Made by a program: the position numbers and the translations under genes. Shown piece by piece: positions 30,685 through 37,589 of a stretch of DNA of 37,712 nt. Below the pieces are notes generated by a model. The model was not told the origin of the DNA. It did not search any database and saw nothing but the letters and a program-made list of their open reading frames with translations. Position 1 is the first letter of the stretch, and every line of letters begins with the position of its first letter. This DNA comes from Amycolatopsis jejuensis (GTDB taxonomy: Bacteria; Actinomycetota; Actinomycetes; Mycobacteriales; Pseudonocardiaceae), in contig NZ_JNYZ01000055.1 of the NCBI RefSeq assembly GCF_000717335.1, positions 1 through 37,712 on the forward strand, in the 5' to 3' direction.

Positions 30685-31439
30685 GCCAAAGTCTCGACCG
30701 CGCGCTGACGCTGTTGAGCGGCCTCGCCCGCGGCGGCAAGACGCTTGACGAACTGGCCGCGGAGATCGGCGTGCACAAGACGACCGTGCTGCGGTTGTTG
30801 CGCACGCTGGAGTCGCACCACTTCGTGCGGCGCGAGGGCGTGCGGCACTACCGGCTCGGCAGCGCGCTGTTCGACCTCGCCAACCAGGCGCTGGAAGACC
30901 GCGACGTCCGGCGCAGCTCGCACGACGCCCTCGCCGCGCTCAACTCGCGCACCGGGCACACCGTGCATCTCGCGTCCTATGAGGACGGTGAGGTGGTGTA
31001 CATCGACAAGTTCGAAGGTCACCACGCCGTCCGGATGTACTCGCGGGTCGGCAAACGCGCGCCCCTGCACTGCACGGCGGTGGGGAAGGTGCTGGTCGCG
31101 GCGATGCCACCGGCGAAACGTGCGGAGATCGCGCGGGAGATCGACTACGTCGTGCTCACCGCGAACACGATCACCACGCCGGATGCCTATCTGGCCGAGC
31201 TGGAGCGGGTCGCCGAACGCGGGTACGCCGTGGACAATGCCGAGCACGAGGACTTCATCCACTGCATTGCCGCGCCGGTGCGCGGCGCGGGCGGAGAGGT
31301 GCTCGCTGCCGCATCGATGTCGGTGCCTAAAGTACTGCTCGACTACGACGGGCTGCTGGCACTCGTTCCCGAGCTGCTGGCGGCCACCGGGGAAGCTTCC
31401 GCCCACAGTGGATGGACGGGGAACGGAAAGGGGCAATGA
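30681..31439 (+). CDS. IclR-family transcriptional regulator
   Basis: About 252 residues from the ATG at 30681, which overlaps the kinase stop (ATGA). The winged helix is residues 1-65 (SLDRALTLLSGLARGGKTLD, EIGVHKTTVLRLLRTLESH, VRHYRLGSALFDLA), followed by the IclR effector domain (HLASYEDGEVVYIDKFEG, PLHCTAVGKVLVAAMPP, GYAVDNAEHEDFIHCIAAPV). It probably senses the pathway substrate or 2-keto-3-deoxygluconate and controls both divergent operons through the palindromes at 29619-29636. The longer open frame upstream of 30681 overlaps the kinase gene and has no family similarity. Confidence 0.92.
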   Translation: MSQSLDRALTLLSGLARGGKTLDELAAEIGVHKTTVLRLLRTLESHHFVRREGVRHYRLGSALFDLANQALEDRDVRRSSHDALAALNSRTGHTVHLASYEDGEVVYIDKFEGHHAVRMYSRVGKRAPLHCTAVGKVLVAAMPPAKRAEIAREIDYVVLTANTITTPDAYLAELERVAERGYAVDNAEHEDFIHCIAAPVRGAGGEVLAAASMSVPKVLLDYDGLLALVPELLAATGEASAHSGWTGNGKGQ

Positions 31440-31822
31440 TGGGCAAGACGGCGATCACCACCGCGAACGCGCCGACACCGCCGGCGAAGTTCTCGCAGGC
31501 CGTCCGCAAGGGCAACATCCTGCAGGTCGCCGGGCAGGTCGCCTTCGACCCGGCCACCGGCGCGATCGTCGGGGACGACATCGCCGGGCAGACCCGGCAG
31601 ACGTTCCGGAACATCGAGGCGGTTCTTGCCGAGGCCGGGTCGAGCTGGGCGGACGCGATGATGGTGCGGGTGTATCTCACTGATACGAGCCATTTTGCTG
31701 CGTTCAATGAGGTGTATGACGAGTTGATCGGGGAGGCGCCGCAGCCTGGGCGGACTACGGTGTATGTGGGTTTGCCTGCGGGGTTGCTGGTGGAGATCGA
31801 CGTGCTGGCCGTGGTGGACTGA
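31439..31822 (+). CDS. RidA-family enamine/imine deaminase
   Basis: About 127 residues; ATG codons at 31436 and 31439 are both possible and the second has the better spacing from AAAGGGG. The start overlaps the IclR stop. RidA proteins hydrolyse reactive enamine/imine intermediates released by PLP-dependent dehydratases. The catalytic Arg (PGRTTVYVGLPAGLLVEID) and the glutamate of VEID are retained, as in deaminase-competent members. The trimer motif AVFDPATGAIV-like segment (VAFDPATGAIVG) is present. It fits as the partner of the DSD-like enzyme in the divergent operon. From about 31668 codon usage changes abruptly to T-ending codons. Confidence 0.92.
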   Translation: MGKTAITTANAPTPPAKFSQAVRKGNILQVAGQVAFDPATGAIVGDDIAGQTRQTFRNIEAVLAEAGSSWADAMMVRVYLTDTSHFAAFNEVYDELIGEAPQPGRTTVYVGLPAGLLVEIDVLAVVD

Positions 31823-31878
31823 GGTTCTTTGCCGGCCGGAATTGTTGCGGTGGGGCACCCCGAAGTTTGAGTGTCACT

Positions 31879-31935
31879 ACGGTCTGAGGGGCTTGTCAAG
31901 GCGGGAAAGATGCCTTGACAAGCCCCTCCGACCGT
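31879..31935. terminator. Long terminator hairpin after the RidA gene
   Basis: 24-nt arms (31879-31902 and 31912-31935) pair at 23 positions around the loop GGGAAAGAT. The core is GAGGGGCTTGTCAAGGC and its complement. It lies between the convergent RidA and ACC deaminase genes and could stop transcription in both directions. Its length is unusual for a plain terminator. Confidence 0.85.
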
Positions 31936-32020
31936 GTGCGGGCTTCGGATCGGGGTGCAGGGCCGGGACTGGGTGCCGTGGTCCTGGTGGGTGCGCCGGC
32001 TGCGGTGGGGTGGTGGGAAG

Positions 32021-32042
32021 TCCGTGATGGTTCCCTTCACGG
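32021..32042. repeat. REP-like element, half copy
   Basis: TCCGTGATGGTTCCCTTCAC (32021-32040) is an exact inverted copy of 17006-17025. The second arm of the palindrome is absent. It lies directly before the stop codon of the ACC deaminase gene, just as the full copy lies directly before the stop of the lipoprotein gene. Confidence 0.75.
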
Positions 32043-33041
32043 TCAGCCCAGGACGCTCGTGTAGGCGTTGATGGCTGGCTGGCCGCCAAGGTGGGCGTAG
32101 AGCACGGTGGAGGTTTTCGGGATCTCGCCGCTGCGGACCAGGTCGATCAGTCCGGCCATGGACTTTCCTTCGTACACCGGGTCGGTGATCATGCCTTCGA
32201 ACTGGGCGGCCGTGCGGATGGCGTCCAGGGTCTGCTCGTCGGGGATGCCGTACACGCCTGCGTGGTAGCGCTCGTCGAGCAGTACGTCGTCGATCGGACC
32301 GGCGGCTACCAAAGCGGCGGTGTTCTTCGCGATTCGCGTGATCTGGTCGCGGGTTTCGGTGGGCTTGGCCGAAGCGTCGATCCCCAGGATCCGCCGCGGC
32401 TTTCCGCTCACTGCGACCCCGGCGACCATCCCTGCCTGGGTGCTGCCGGTGACCGAGCAGACCACGATCGTGTCGAAGAAGACGCCCAGTTCTCGTTCCT
32501 GCGCTTCGAGTTCCAGGACCCAGTTCGCGAACCCGAGGCCGCCGAGCCGGTGGTCCGACGCACCTGCCGGGATCGCGTACGGCTTGCCGCCGCCTGCTTC
32601 GACCTCCGCCAGCGCCTGTTCCCAGCTCTCCTTGAAGCCGATGCCGAAGCCCGCGTCGACGAGCCGGACGTCGGCGCCGAGGATGCGCGACAGCTGGATG
32701 TTGCCGACCTTGTCGTGCAGCGGATCCTGCCAGTCCACCCAGCTTTCCTGCACCAGCACGGCTTTCATCCCGGCCCGCGCGGCCGCGGCGGCCACCTGGC
32801 GCGTGTGGTTGGACTGCACGCCGCCGATCGAGACGAGCGTGTCCGCGCCCTGGGCGAGCGCGTCGGCGACGAGGTACTCGAGCTTGCGGGTCTTGTTTCC
32901 GCCGAACGCGAGCCCGGAGTTGAGGTCCTCGCGCTTCGCCCACACGGACGCGCCGCCGAGGTGTTCGGTGAGCCGTTCCAGCCGGTGTACCGGCGAAGGC
33001 CCGACGAGCAACGGGAAACGGGGGAAATCGGCAAGGCTCAC
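32043..33041 (-). CDS. acdS: 1-aminocyclopropane-1-carboxylate (ACC) deaminase
   Basis: 332 residues from a GTG at 33041 with GGAGG upstream. It is a fold-type II PLP enzyme that opens the ring of ACC, the plant ethylene precursor, giving 2-oxobutyrate and ammonia. The PLP lysine is Lys50 in [12 protein letters not shown], and Ser77 lies in [11 protein letters not shown]. Tyr290-Glu291 (DPVYEGKSM) and Leu318 (YAHLGGQPA) correspond to Tyr294, Glu295 and Leu322 of characterised ACC deaminases, the residues that separate them from D-cysteine desulfhydrase. The gene overlaps its GntR regulator by 4 nt (GTGA). It suggests contact with plants or other ACC sources. Confidence 0.95.
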   Translation of the reverse strand: MSLADFPRFPLLVGPSPVHRLERLTEHLGGASVWAKREDLNSGLAFGGNKTRKLEYLVADALAQGADTLVSIGGVQSNHTRQVAAAAARAGMKAVLVQESWVDWQDPLHDKVGNIQLSRILGADVRLVDAGFGIGFKESWEQALAEVEAGGGKPYAIPAGASDHRLGGLGFANWVLELEAQERELGVFFDTIVVCSVTGSTQAGMVAGVAVSGKPRRILGIDASAKPTETRDQITRIAKNTAALVAAGPIDDVLLDERYHAGVYGIPDEQTLDAIRTAAQFEGMITDPVYEGKSMAGLIDLVRSGEIPKTSTVLYAHLGGQPAINAYTSVLG

Positions 33042-33694
33042 GGGTCCTCCAGGAGGGTTTCGAGGTCGGTCCAGATCGTTGCGGTGAGTGCGGCCGCGGC
33101 TGCGCCGTCGCCGGTTTCGAGTGCGGTGATGAGTTCTTCGTGCCGCGTGACCGAGCGATGTGCGGGCAGCGAGCTGAAGCGGGCGTATTCGAGGCGGCGC
33201 AGCAACGGGGTGTACCGGTCGAGCGTTGCCGCGACGGCCCGGTTGCCGCACGCCTGCACGGGGATGTCGTGCAGCTCGTCGTCAGCCTCGATCGCGGCAG
33301 CCGCGTCGCCCGTTTCGACGGCGGCGCGGAACCGTTCGTTGGCCTCGCGCATAGCCGCGATCTGTGGCGCGCCCAGCCGGGGGAGTGCTTCGCGCACGGC
33401 CAGCTCGTGCAGCGCACGCACCAGCCGGACCGCGTCGCGGACGTCGTCGGCCACGAAATCCGCGACCCGCGTGTAACTCTGCGGCTTCGACACCACCAGC
33501 CGGTCTTCGGCCAGCCGCAGCAACGCTTGCCGCACCGGCGCCCGGGAGAGCCCGAGCTGCTCGGCGAGGTCCGCGTCCCGCAACGGCGTACCGGGCGGAA
33601 AGCTGCCGTCGATGATGGCGTGCCGGATTCGCTCGTACGCCTCGTCCCGCAACAACGGGCGGGAAACCTTGGGGAGTGCACTCACATCTAACAT
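33038..33694 (-). CDS. GntR-family regulator, FadR/FCD subfamily
   Basis: About 218 residues from the ATG at 33694; a GTG at 33685 is an alternative and a longer TTG start is unlikely. Residues about 10-75 are the GntR winged helix ([44 protein letters not shown]). The C-terminal all-helical FCD domain has the metal/ligand pattern [32 protein letters not shown] and [13 protein letters not shown]. The ATG is at the centre of a perfect 20-bp palindrome, so it probably represses itself and the coupled ACC deaminase gene and is released by ACC or a related amino acid. Confidence 0.92.
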   Translation of the reverse strand: MLDVSALPKVSRPLLRDEAYERIRHAIIDGSFPPGTPLRDADLAEQLGLSRAPVRQALLRLAEDRLVVSKPQSYTRVADFVADDVRDAVRLVRALHELAVREALPRLGAPQIAAMREANERFRAAVETGDAAAAIEADDELHDIPVQACGNRAVAATLDRYTPLLRRLEYARFSSLPAHRSVTRHEELITALETGDGAAAAALTATIWTDLETLLEDP

Positions 33695-33703
33695 GTTAGA
33701 TGT
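33684..33703. promoter_or_regulatory. Perfect palindromic operator over the GntR start codon
   Basis: ACATCTAACATGTTAGATGT is a perfect 20-bp palindrome. Its core TCTAACATGTTAGA is of the kind bound by FCD-type GntR dimers. The start ATG lies in the middle, so the mRNA may be leaderless or translation may begin at the GTG at 33685. Confidence 0.8.
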
Positions 33704-33869
33704 CGGATGGCGGGTTGGCAACGGGTTGGCGATGCCGGTCTTGCCGTCTTTTGCGCACTCGTGCTCGGCCGCCGGTCACGCAACCCGGTTCGCGATGGCG
33801 GGCGACCACCGACCTTCTGCACCGCAACCCGGCGGTGATGACCCCGCGGCGGCGGAGCCCGCAAACGCG

Positions 33870-33903
33870 AAAACCCGCCCGGCATCATCACCCACCGGAC
33901 GGG
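33870..33903 (-). terminator. Intrinsic terminator of the DUF1844 gene
   Basis: Read on the minus strand, CCCGTCCGG and CCGGGCGGG (33903-33895 and 33882-33874) pair at 8 of 9 positions and are followed by TTTT (33873-33870). It lies about 40 nt past the DUF1844 stop. The rest of 33704-33869 shows no gene or other element I can support. Confidence 0.7.
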
Positions 33904-33944
33904 CCCTCGTTCACGTATTCCCTGTCATGGCAAGGGAAACCGGC

Positions 33945-34304
33945 TCAATGCACCGGGCCGGTGTACTTCTCTCCCGGACCCTGCCCCGGCGCGTCCGGCA
34001 CCGCCGACGCCTCGCGGAATGCCTTCTGGAGCGACTGCAACCCGTCGCGCAAGGGCCCGGCGTGCAGTCCGAGGTACTCCGCGGACGCGGTGACGAGACC
34101 GGCGAGCGCGGTGATGAGGCGGCGGGCCTCGTCGAGGTCGCGGTGCGGCGAGTTCTCCGGGTCGGCGTCGGCCAGCCCGAGCCGTTCGGCTCCGGCCGAC
34201 AGCAGCATCACCGCGGCGCGGCTGATCACCTCGACGCTCGGGATGTCCTCCAGGTCGCGGGCGCCGGGGGAATACGGGGGTGGTGGCGAAGGTTGTTCTG
34301 ACAC
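33945..34304 (-). CDS. DUF1844 domain protein
   Basis: About 119 residues from the GTG at 34304 (MSEQPSPPPPYSPGARDLED). The DUF1844 core is IPSVEVISRAAVMLLSAGAE, then PHRDLDEARRLITALAGLV and the helix HAGPLRDGLQSLQKAFREAS. The protein is small, acidic and helical, with no known activity. It is found beside infC in many actinobacteria, and here it is divergent from the infC operon. The longer open frame to 34373 would begin in the shared leader. Confidence 0.85.
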   Translation of the reverse strand: MSEQPSPPPPYSPGARDLEDIPSVEVISRAAVMLLSAGAERLGLADADPENSPHRDLDEARRLITALAGLVTASAEYLGLHAGPLRDGLQSLQKAFREASAVPDAPGQGPGEKYTGPVH

Positions 34305-34330
34305 GTCTGGTACCCTTCCACGTGCGACCA

Positions 34331-34350
34331 GCCCCCGAGCGATCGGGGGC
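34331..34350 (+). promoter_or_regulatory. Hairpin in the infC leader region
   Basis: Perfect arms GCCCCCGA (34331-34338) and TCGGGGGC (34343-34350) enclose GCGA, a GNRA-type tetraloop. It lies in the 284-nt region before infC and could be part of a structured leader. Confidence 0.55.
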
Positions 34351-34493
34351 GGCAAGTGGAGCCCCGCTCCCACCCTGTCACCGCCTGAGGTGTCCGGGTC
34401 CGGTCTCGCCGACGTGGTGCATGCCGTACTGGCATTCTCTCACGCCGGCGAAGCGTCCGGCCATCGCGGCCGGAGGCGATCGGAGACAGAGCG

Positions 34494-34528
34494 GGCCCCG
34501 TGCACCGGCAGCAGCCGGCGACGGGGCC
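34494..34528 (+). promoter_or_regulatory. Attenuator-like hairpin before infC
   Basis: GGCCCCGT (34494-34501) pairs with ACGGGGCC (34521-34528), and inside it CCGGC (34505-34509) pairs with GCCGG (34514-34518) around AGCA. It sits 60 nt before the infC start, where ribosomal-protein or IF3 feedback structures lie in other bacteria. No U run follows. Confidence 0.55.
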
Positions 34529-34588
34529 TGAATCGTGTGGGCACCAGGTCGAAACGAGAAGAAACGCAACTCGGACCAAGGAGGCCCC

Positions 34589-35143
34589 ATCAGCTCCGAG
34601 ACACGCATCAACGAACGCATCCGGGTGCCGGAAGTCCGGCTCGTCGGCCCTAACGGCGAGCAGGTCGGCATCGTCCGGATCGAAGATGCGCTGCGGCTTG
34701 CGCAGGAGGCGGACCTCGACCTCGTCGAGGTGGCCCCGCAGGCCCGCCCGCCCGTGGCCAAGCTCATGGACTTCGGCAAGTTCAAGTACGAGAGCGCGCA
34801 GAAGGCCCGTGAGTCCCGCCGCAACCAGCAGCTCACCGTCATCAAGGAACAGAAGCTGCGGCCGAAGATCGACCAGCACGACTACGAGACCAAGAAGGGT
34901 CACGTGTCGCGGTTCCTGGCGGCGGGCAACAAGGTCAAGGTCACGATCATGTTCCGCGGCCGTGAGCAGTCCCGGCCCGAACTCGGGTTCCGGCTCCTGC
35001 AGAAGCTCGCCGACGACGTCACCGAACTCGGTTTCGTGGAGTCGTCGCCGAAGCAGGACGGACGCAACATGATCATGGTGCTGGCCCCGCACAAGAACGT
35101 GAAGCCGAAGACGGCCAAGGCCGAACCGGTTCCCGAGGCGTAA
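34589..35143 (+). CDS. infC: Translation initiation factor IF-3
   Basis: About 184 residues. IF3 similarity begins at [19 protein letters not shown]; directly before it the frame has ATC at 34589, with AAGGAGG 4 nt upstream and no ATG or GTG nearby, so translation apparently starts at AUC. A GTG at 34535 is in frame but would precede the Shine-Dalgarno site. E. coli infC uses AUU, another start that IF3 itself discriminates against, giving autoregulation. The N-domain (1-75), lysine-rich linker ([20 protein letters not shown]) and C-domain ([33 protein letters not shown]) are complete. IF3 binds the 30S subunit and checks start codons. First gene of infC-rpmI-rplT. Confidence 0.95.
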   Translation: MSSETRINERIRVPEVRLVGPNGEQVGIVRIEDALRLAQEADLDLVEVAPQARPPVAKLMDFGKFKYESAQKARESRRNQQLTVIKEQKLRPKIDQHDYETKKGHVSRFLAAGNKVKVTIMFRGREQSRPELGFRLLQKLADDVTELGFVESSPKQDGRNMIMVLAPHKNVKPKTAKAEPVPEA

Positions 35144-35170
35144 CGCCCGGCGCCCGACCAGCACAGTCAG

Positions 35171-35196
35171 CGGCACACCGGGGCACCGGTGTGCCG
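35171..35196 (+). promoter_or_regulatory. Intergenic hairpin between infC and rpmI
   Basis: Perfect 11-bp arms CGGCACACCGG (35171-35181) and CCGGTGTGCCG (35186-35196) enclose GGCA, 28 nt past the infC stop. It may attenuate transcription, protect an mRNA end, or form part of an L20-binding site for rpmI-rplT feedback. Confidence 0.65.
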
Positions 35197-35220
35197 CCGC
35201 ACGGAAGAGGACGAGAACAC

Positions 35221-35415
35221 ATGCCGAAGATGAAGACGCACAGCGGCACGTCGAAGCGGATCCGGGTCACCGGTTCGGGCAAGCTGCGCCGCCAGAAGGC
35301 CGGCCGCCGCCACCTGATGGAGAAGAAGTCCAACCGCCTCACCCGCCGGCTCGAGGGCACCACCGAGGTCGCCAAGAACGACACCGGCCGGATCAAGCGC
35401 CTGCTCGGCCGCTGA
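35221..35415 (+). CDS. rpmI: 50S ribosomal protein L35
   Basis: 64 residues from the ATG at 35221, the usual L35 length. It is very basic, with the signature [20 protein letters not shown], then [17 protein letters not shown] and the terminal [13 protein letters not shown]. An in-frame GTG at 35191 would add ten residues unlike the family. It is the second gene of the infC operon. Confidence 0.97.
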   Translation: MPKMKTHSGTSKRIRVTGSGKLRRQKAGRRHLMEKKSNRLTRRLEGTTEVAKNDTGRIKRLLGR

Positions 35416-35478
35416 GGCCCGCCCCCTTACCCGACCACCCGGGGTCCCCGCACCCCCCGAACTCGACAGGATGGACCA

Positions 35479-35856
35479 GTGGCACGCGTCAAGCGGGCGG
35501 TCAACGCCCAGAAGAAGCGTCGCGCGACTCTCGAACTGGCCAGCGGTTACCGCGGCCAGCGTTCGCGGCTGTACCGCAAGGCCAAGGAGCAGACGCTCCA
35601 CTCGCTCAACTACGCCTACCGCGACCGCCGTGCGCGCAAGGGTGACTTCCGCCAGCTGTGGATCACCCGCATCAACGCGGCCGCCCGCGCCAACGGCGTC
35701 ACCTACAACCGGTTCATCCAGGGCCTCAAGGCCGCGGGTGTCGAGGTGGACCGCAAGATCCTCGCGGACCTCGCGGTCAACGACGCGGCCGCCTTCACCG
35801 CGCTCGCCGAGCTCGCCAAGGCGAACGTCGTGACCGGCGAAGCGAAGTCGGCCTGA
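35479..35856 (+). CDS. rplT: 50S ribosomal protein L20
   Basis: 125 residues from a GTG at 35479 with AGGA 8-9 nt upstream. The L20 signatures are clear: [60 protein letters not shown] and [21 protein letters not shown]20 is an early 23S rRNA-binding assembly protein and often represses its own operon. Its stop codon overlaps the apparent CTG start of the next gene. Confidence 0.97.
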   Translation: MARVKRAVNAQKKRRATLELASGYRGQRSRLYRKAKEQTLHSLNYAYRDRRARKGDFRQLWITRINAAARANGVTYNRFIQGLKAAGVEVDRKILADLAVNDAAAFTALAELAKANVVTGEAKSA

Positions 35857-36653
35857 CCGGCAGCCCCTTCCGGCCCGGGGAGGCTCCGTTCACCGAACGG
35901 ACCCCCCGGGTCGTTGCTGCGCGCAAGCTCACGCGCCGAGCAGAACGCGAGAAGACCGGCCGTTTCCTGGCCGAGGGCGTCAACGCGGTCACGTCAGCCC
36001 TGGCGCACGGCACAGTGCATGAGGTCTTCGTAACGGAACACGCGGCCGCCACTCATCCGACGCTGGTCGCTTCGGCCCCACGGGTCTCGCCGATCACCGA
36101 CCGAGCAGCCGCGAGCCTGTCGGAAACCGTTACGCCCCAAGGGATTATCGCGGTGTGCTCCCTGGTCGACCGTCCACTGGAGACGGTGCTGACGGACGCG
36201 CGCCTCGTGGTGGTCCTGGTGGACGTCGCGGAACCCGGCAACGCAGGCACGGTGATCCGAGTGGCAGACGCCGCCGGAGCCGACGCAGTGATCCTCGCGG
36301 GCGACACGGTGGACCCGCACAACGGCAAAAGCGTCCGCGCCGCAGCGGGTTCGCTCTTCCAGATCCCGCTGGCCCGGGTCCGTGAGGTCCCCGAGGTACT
36401 GGCCACTCTCCGCACCGCAGGCCTGCGCACGCTCGCCGCGCACGGTTACGCCGCGACGTCCCTGGAGACTGTCCACTTCGGAGACCCGGTGGCATGGATC
36501 TTCGGCAACGAGGCACACGGCCTGCCGGAGGAGGTGCTGTCTGCAGTGGACGAATCGGTCCGGATCCCGTTGTACGGCAAGGCAGAAAGCCTGAACCTGG
36601 CCACAGCGGCGGCGGTGTGCGTTTACACGGCGGCGATGGCGGTACACCGCTGA
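35853..36653 (+). CDS. SpoU/TrmH-family RNA 2'-O-methyltransferase
   Basis: About 266 residues. Substrate-binding and SPOUT domains are complete: [20 protein letters not shown] and FLAEGVNAV at the N-terminus, then motif 1 [20 protein letters not shown], motif 2 [14 protein letters not shown] and motif 3 [20 protein letters not shown]. It would transfer methyl from S-adenosylmethionine to a ribose 2'-OH, probably in 23S rRNA. The start is odd: between the family's N-terminus and the distant GTG at 35658 there is no in-frame ATG, GTG or TTG. The best candidate is CTG at 35853, overlapping the rplT stop (CTGA). This gives [14 protein letters not shown] 29-bp tandem repeat begins at its stop codon. 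Confidence 0.9.
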   Translation: MTGSPFRPGEAPFTERTPRVVAARKLTRRAEREKTGRFLAEGVNAVTSALAHGTVHEVFVTEHAAATHPTLVASAPRVSPITDRAAASLSETVTPQGIIAVCSLVDRPLETVLTDARLVVVLVDVAEPGNAGTVIRVADAAGADAVILAGDTVDPHNGKSVRAAAGSLFQIPLARVREVPEVLATLRTAGLRTLAAHGYAATSLETVHFGDPVAWIFGNEAHGLPEEVLSAVDESVRIPLYGKAESLNLATAAAVCVYTAAMAVHR

Positions 36654-36825
36654 CCGGGTCTCGTGGCCGATCGCCCTTGCCGACCTGATCGCGGGGCGAT
36701 TGTCCTCGCCGACCGGGTTTCGGGGCGGTCGTCTTTGCTGGCCGGGTTTCGGGGCGACCATCATCGTTAACCGGGTTTCGGGTCGATCGTCCTCGCTGAC
36801 TGGGTTTCGGGGCGATTGCTTCGGG
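36652..36825. repeat. 29-bp tandem repeat, about six copies
   Basis: A unit close to GACCGGGTTTCGGGGCGATC plus CGTCCTCGC recurs with CCGGG-equivalent anchors at 36654, 36684, 36713, 36742, 36771 and 36800, a 29-bp period (30 once). The first copy overlaps the methyltransferase stop codon. Copies differ at scattered positions and there are no spacers. Confidence 0.9.
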
Positions 36826-37589
36826 TTGGCCTTGGTGCTTCGCTCGCTCGGGCCGGTTGATTCCGTCGTGCCAAGCTCGCCGATCCCGCGGGGGCCGGTG
36901 CTGGTCACCTCGCCGTGCTGAGTCATGGCCGAATTGCCGAGCCGCTCGCGCCGCCTGGCTCGTCGAACCTCGTCGACCCGGTCGACTGCAAGCCATTCGC
37001 GCCCATCGGCCCGCCGGCCGATCGGCTCCGGCTGGCGAACCAGCAGCGTCCGGCCCACGAGGCCTCGGCCGATTCGAGTCCGTCATGTCGAGCCTGTCGC
37101 GTCCATCCGCTCGTTGGCCTGACTGGCCGAGACCGTCCGATTTCTCGGACTGTCGTCGAGTTCACTGCGGTCGCACCTGTCCGCTCATCGGGAGTTTGAC
37201 CGAGCCCTCCGCCTCCACCCTCTTGCCCAACCGCCGAGCTCGCTCTGCCGCGCCCATCTGCCGATCGCAAGTCTGGCCGCCCGAGTCCAGCCCTCGGCGC
37301 CGAGTCCGTCGCGCCCATCCGCACTCGTCGGGCTGAGCCGTCCGAATCCGGTCTCCCTCGGCTGCCATCGGGCCCGTGTGTCTCGTGGCGAGCGCGCTGC
37401 ACCTACCCGCTGGTCCGCCCCGTCGGCCGAGCCGTCCGAATCCCGTCCCCTCGGCTGCCGTCGAGCCTGTGGTGTCCCGTGATGTCAACGCCCGCTCCCA
37501 TCCGCTCCTCGCCGCCCGTCGGCCGAGCCGCCCGGCTCCGGCCCCCCCGGCTCTCCAACCAGCCCCTAAGCTCCCGCCGAGTCGAACCC
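36826..37589. repeat. Gene-free region of degenerate longer repeats
   Basis: No credible gene is present; the open frames are low-complexity. A diverged unit containing CCGAGCCGTCCGAATCC, followed by CCCTCGGCTGCC, is clear near 37334 and 37424. Weaker relatives occur near 37524 (GAGCCGCCCGGCTCC) and 37131 (GAGACCGTCCGATTTC). The phrase CGCGCCCATCCGC or a close variant precedes it near 37110, 37310 and 37489. This looks like an old, eroded repeat array. Confidence 0.6.

Noticed and set aside
32043..33041. D-cysteine desulfhydrase as an alternative identity for the ACC deaminase.
   Set aside because: Glu291 and Leu318, equivalent to Glu295 and Leu322, are the ACC deaminase residues at the two positions that separate the activities.
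36652..36825. 29-bp period suggesting a CRISPR array.
   Set aside because: Repeat follows repeat with no unique spacers, and no cas gene is present.
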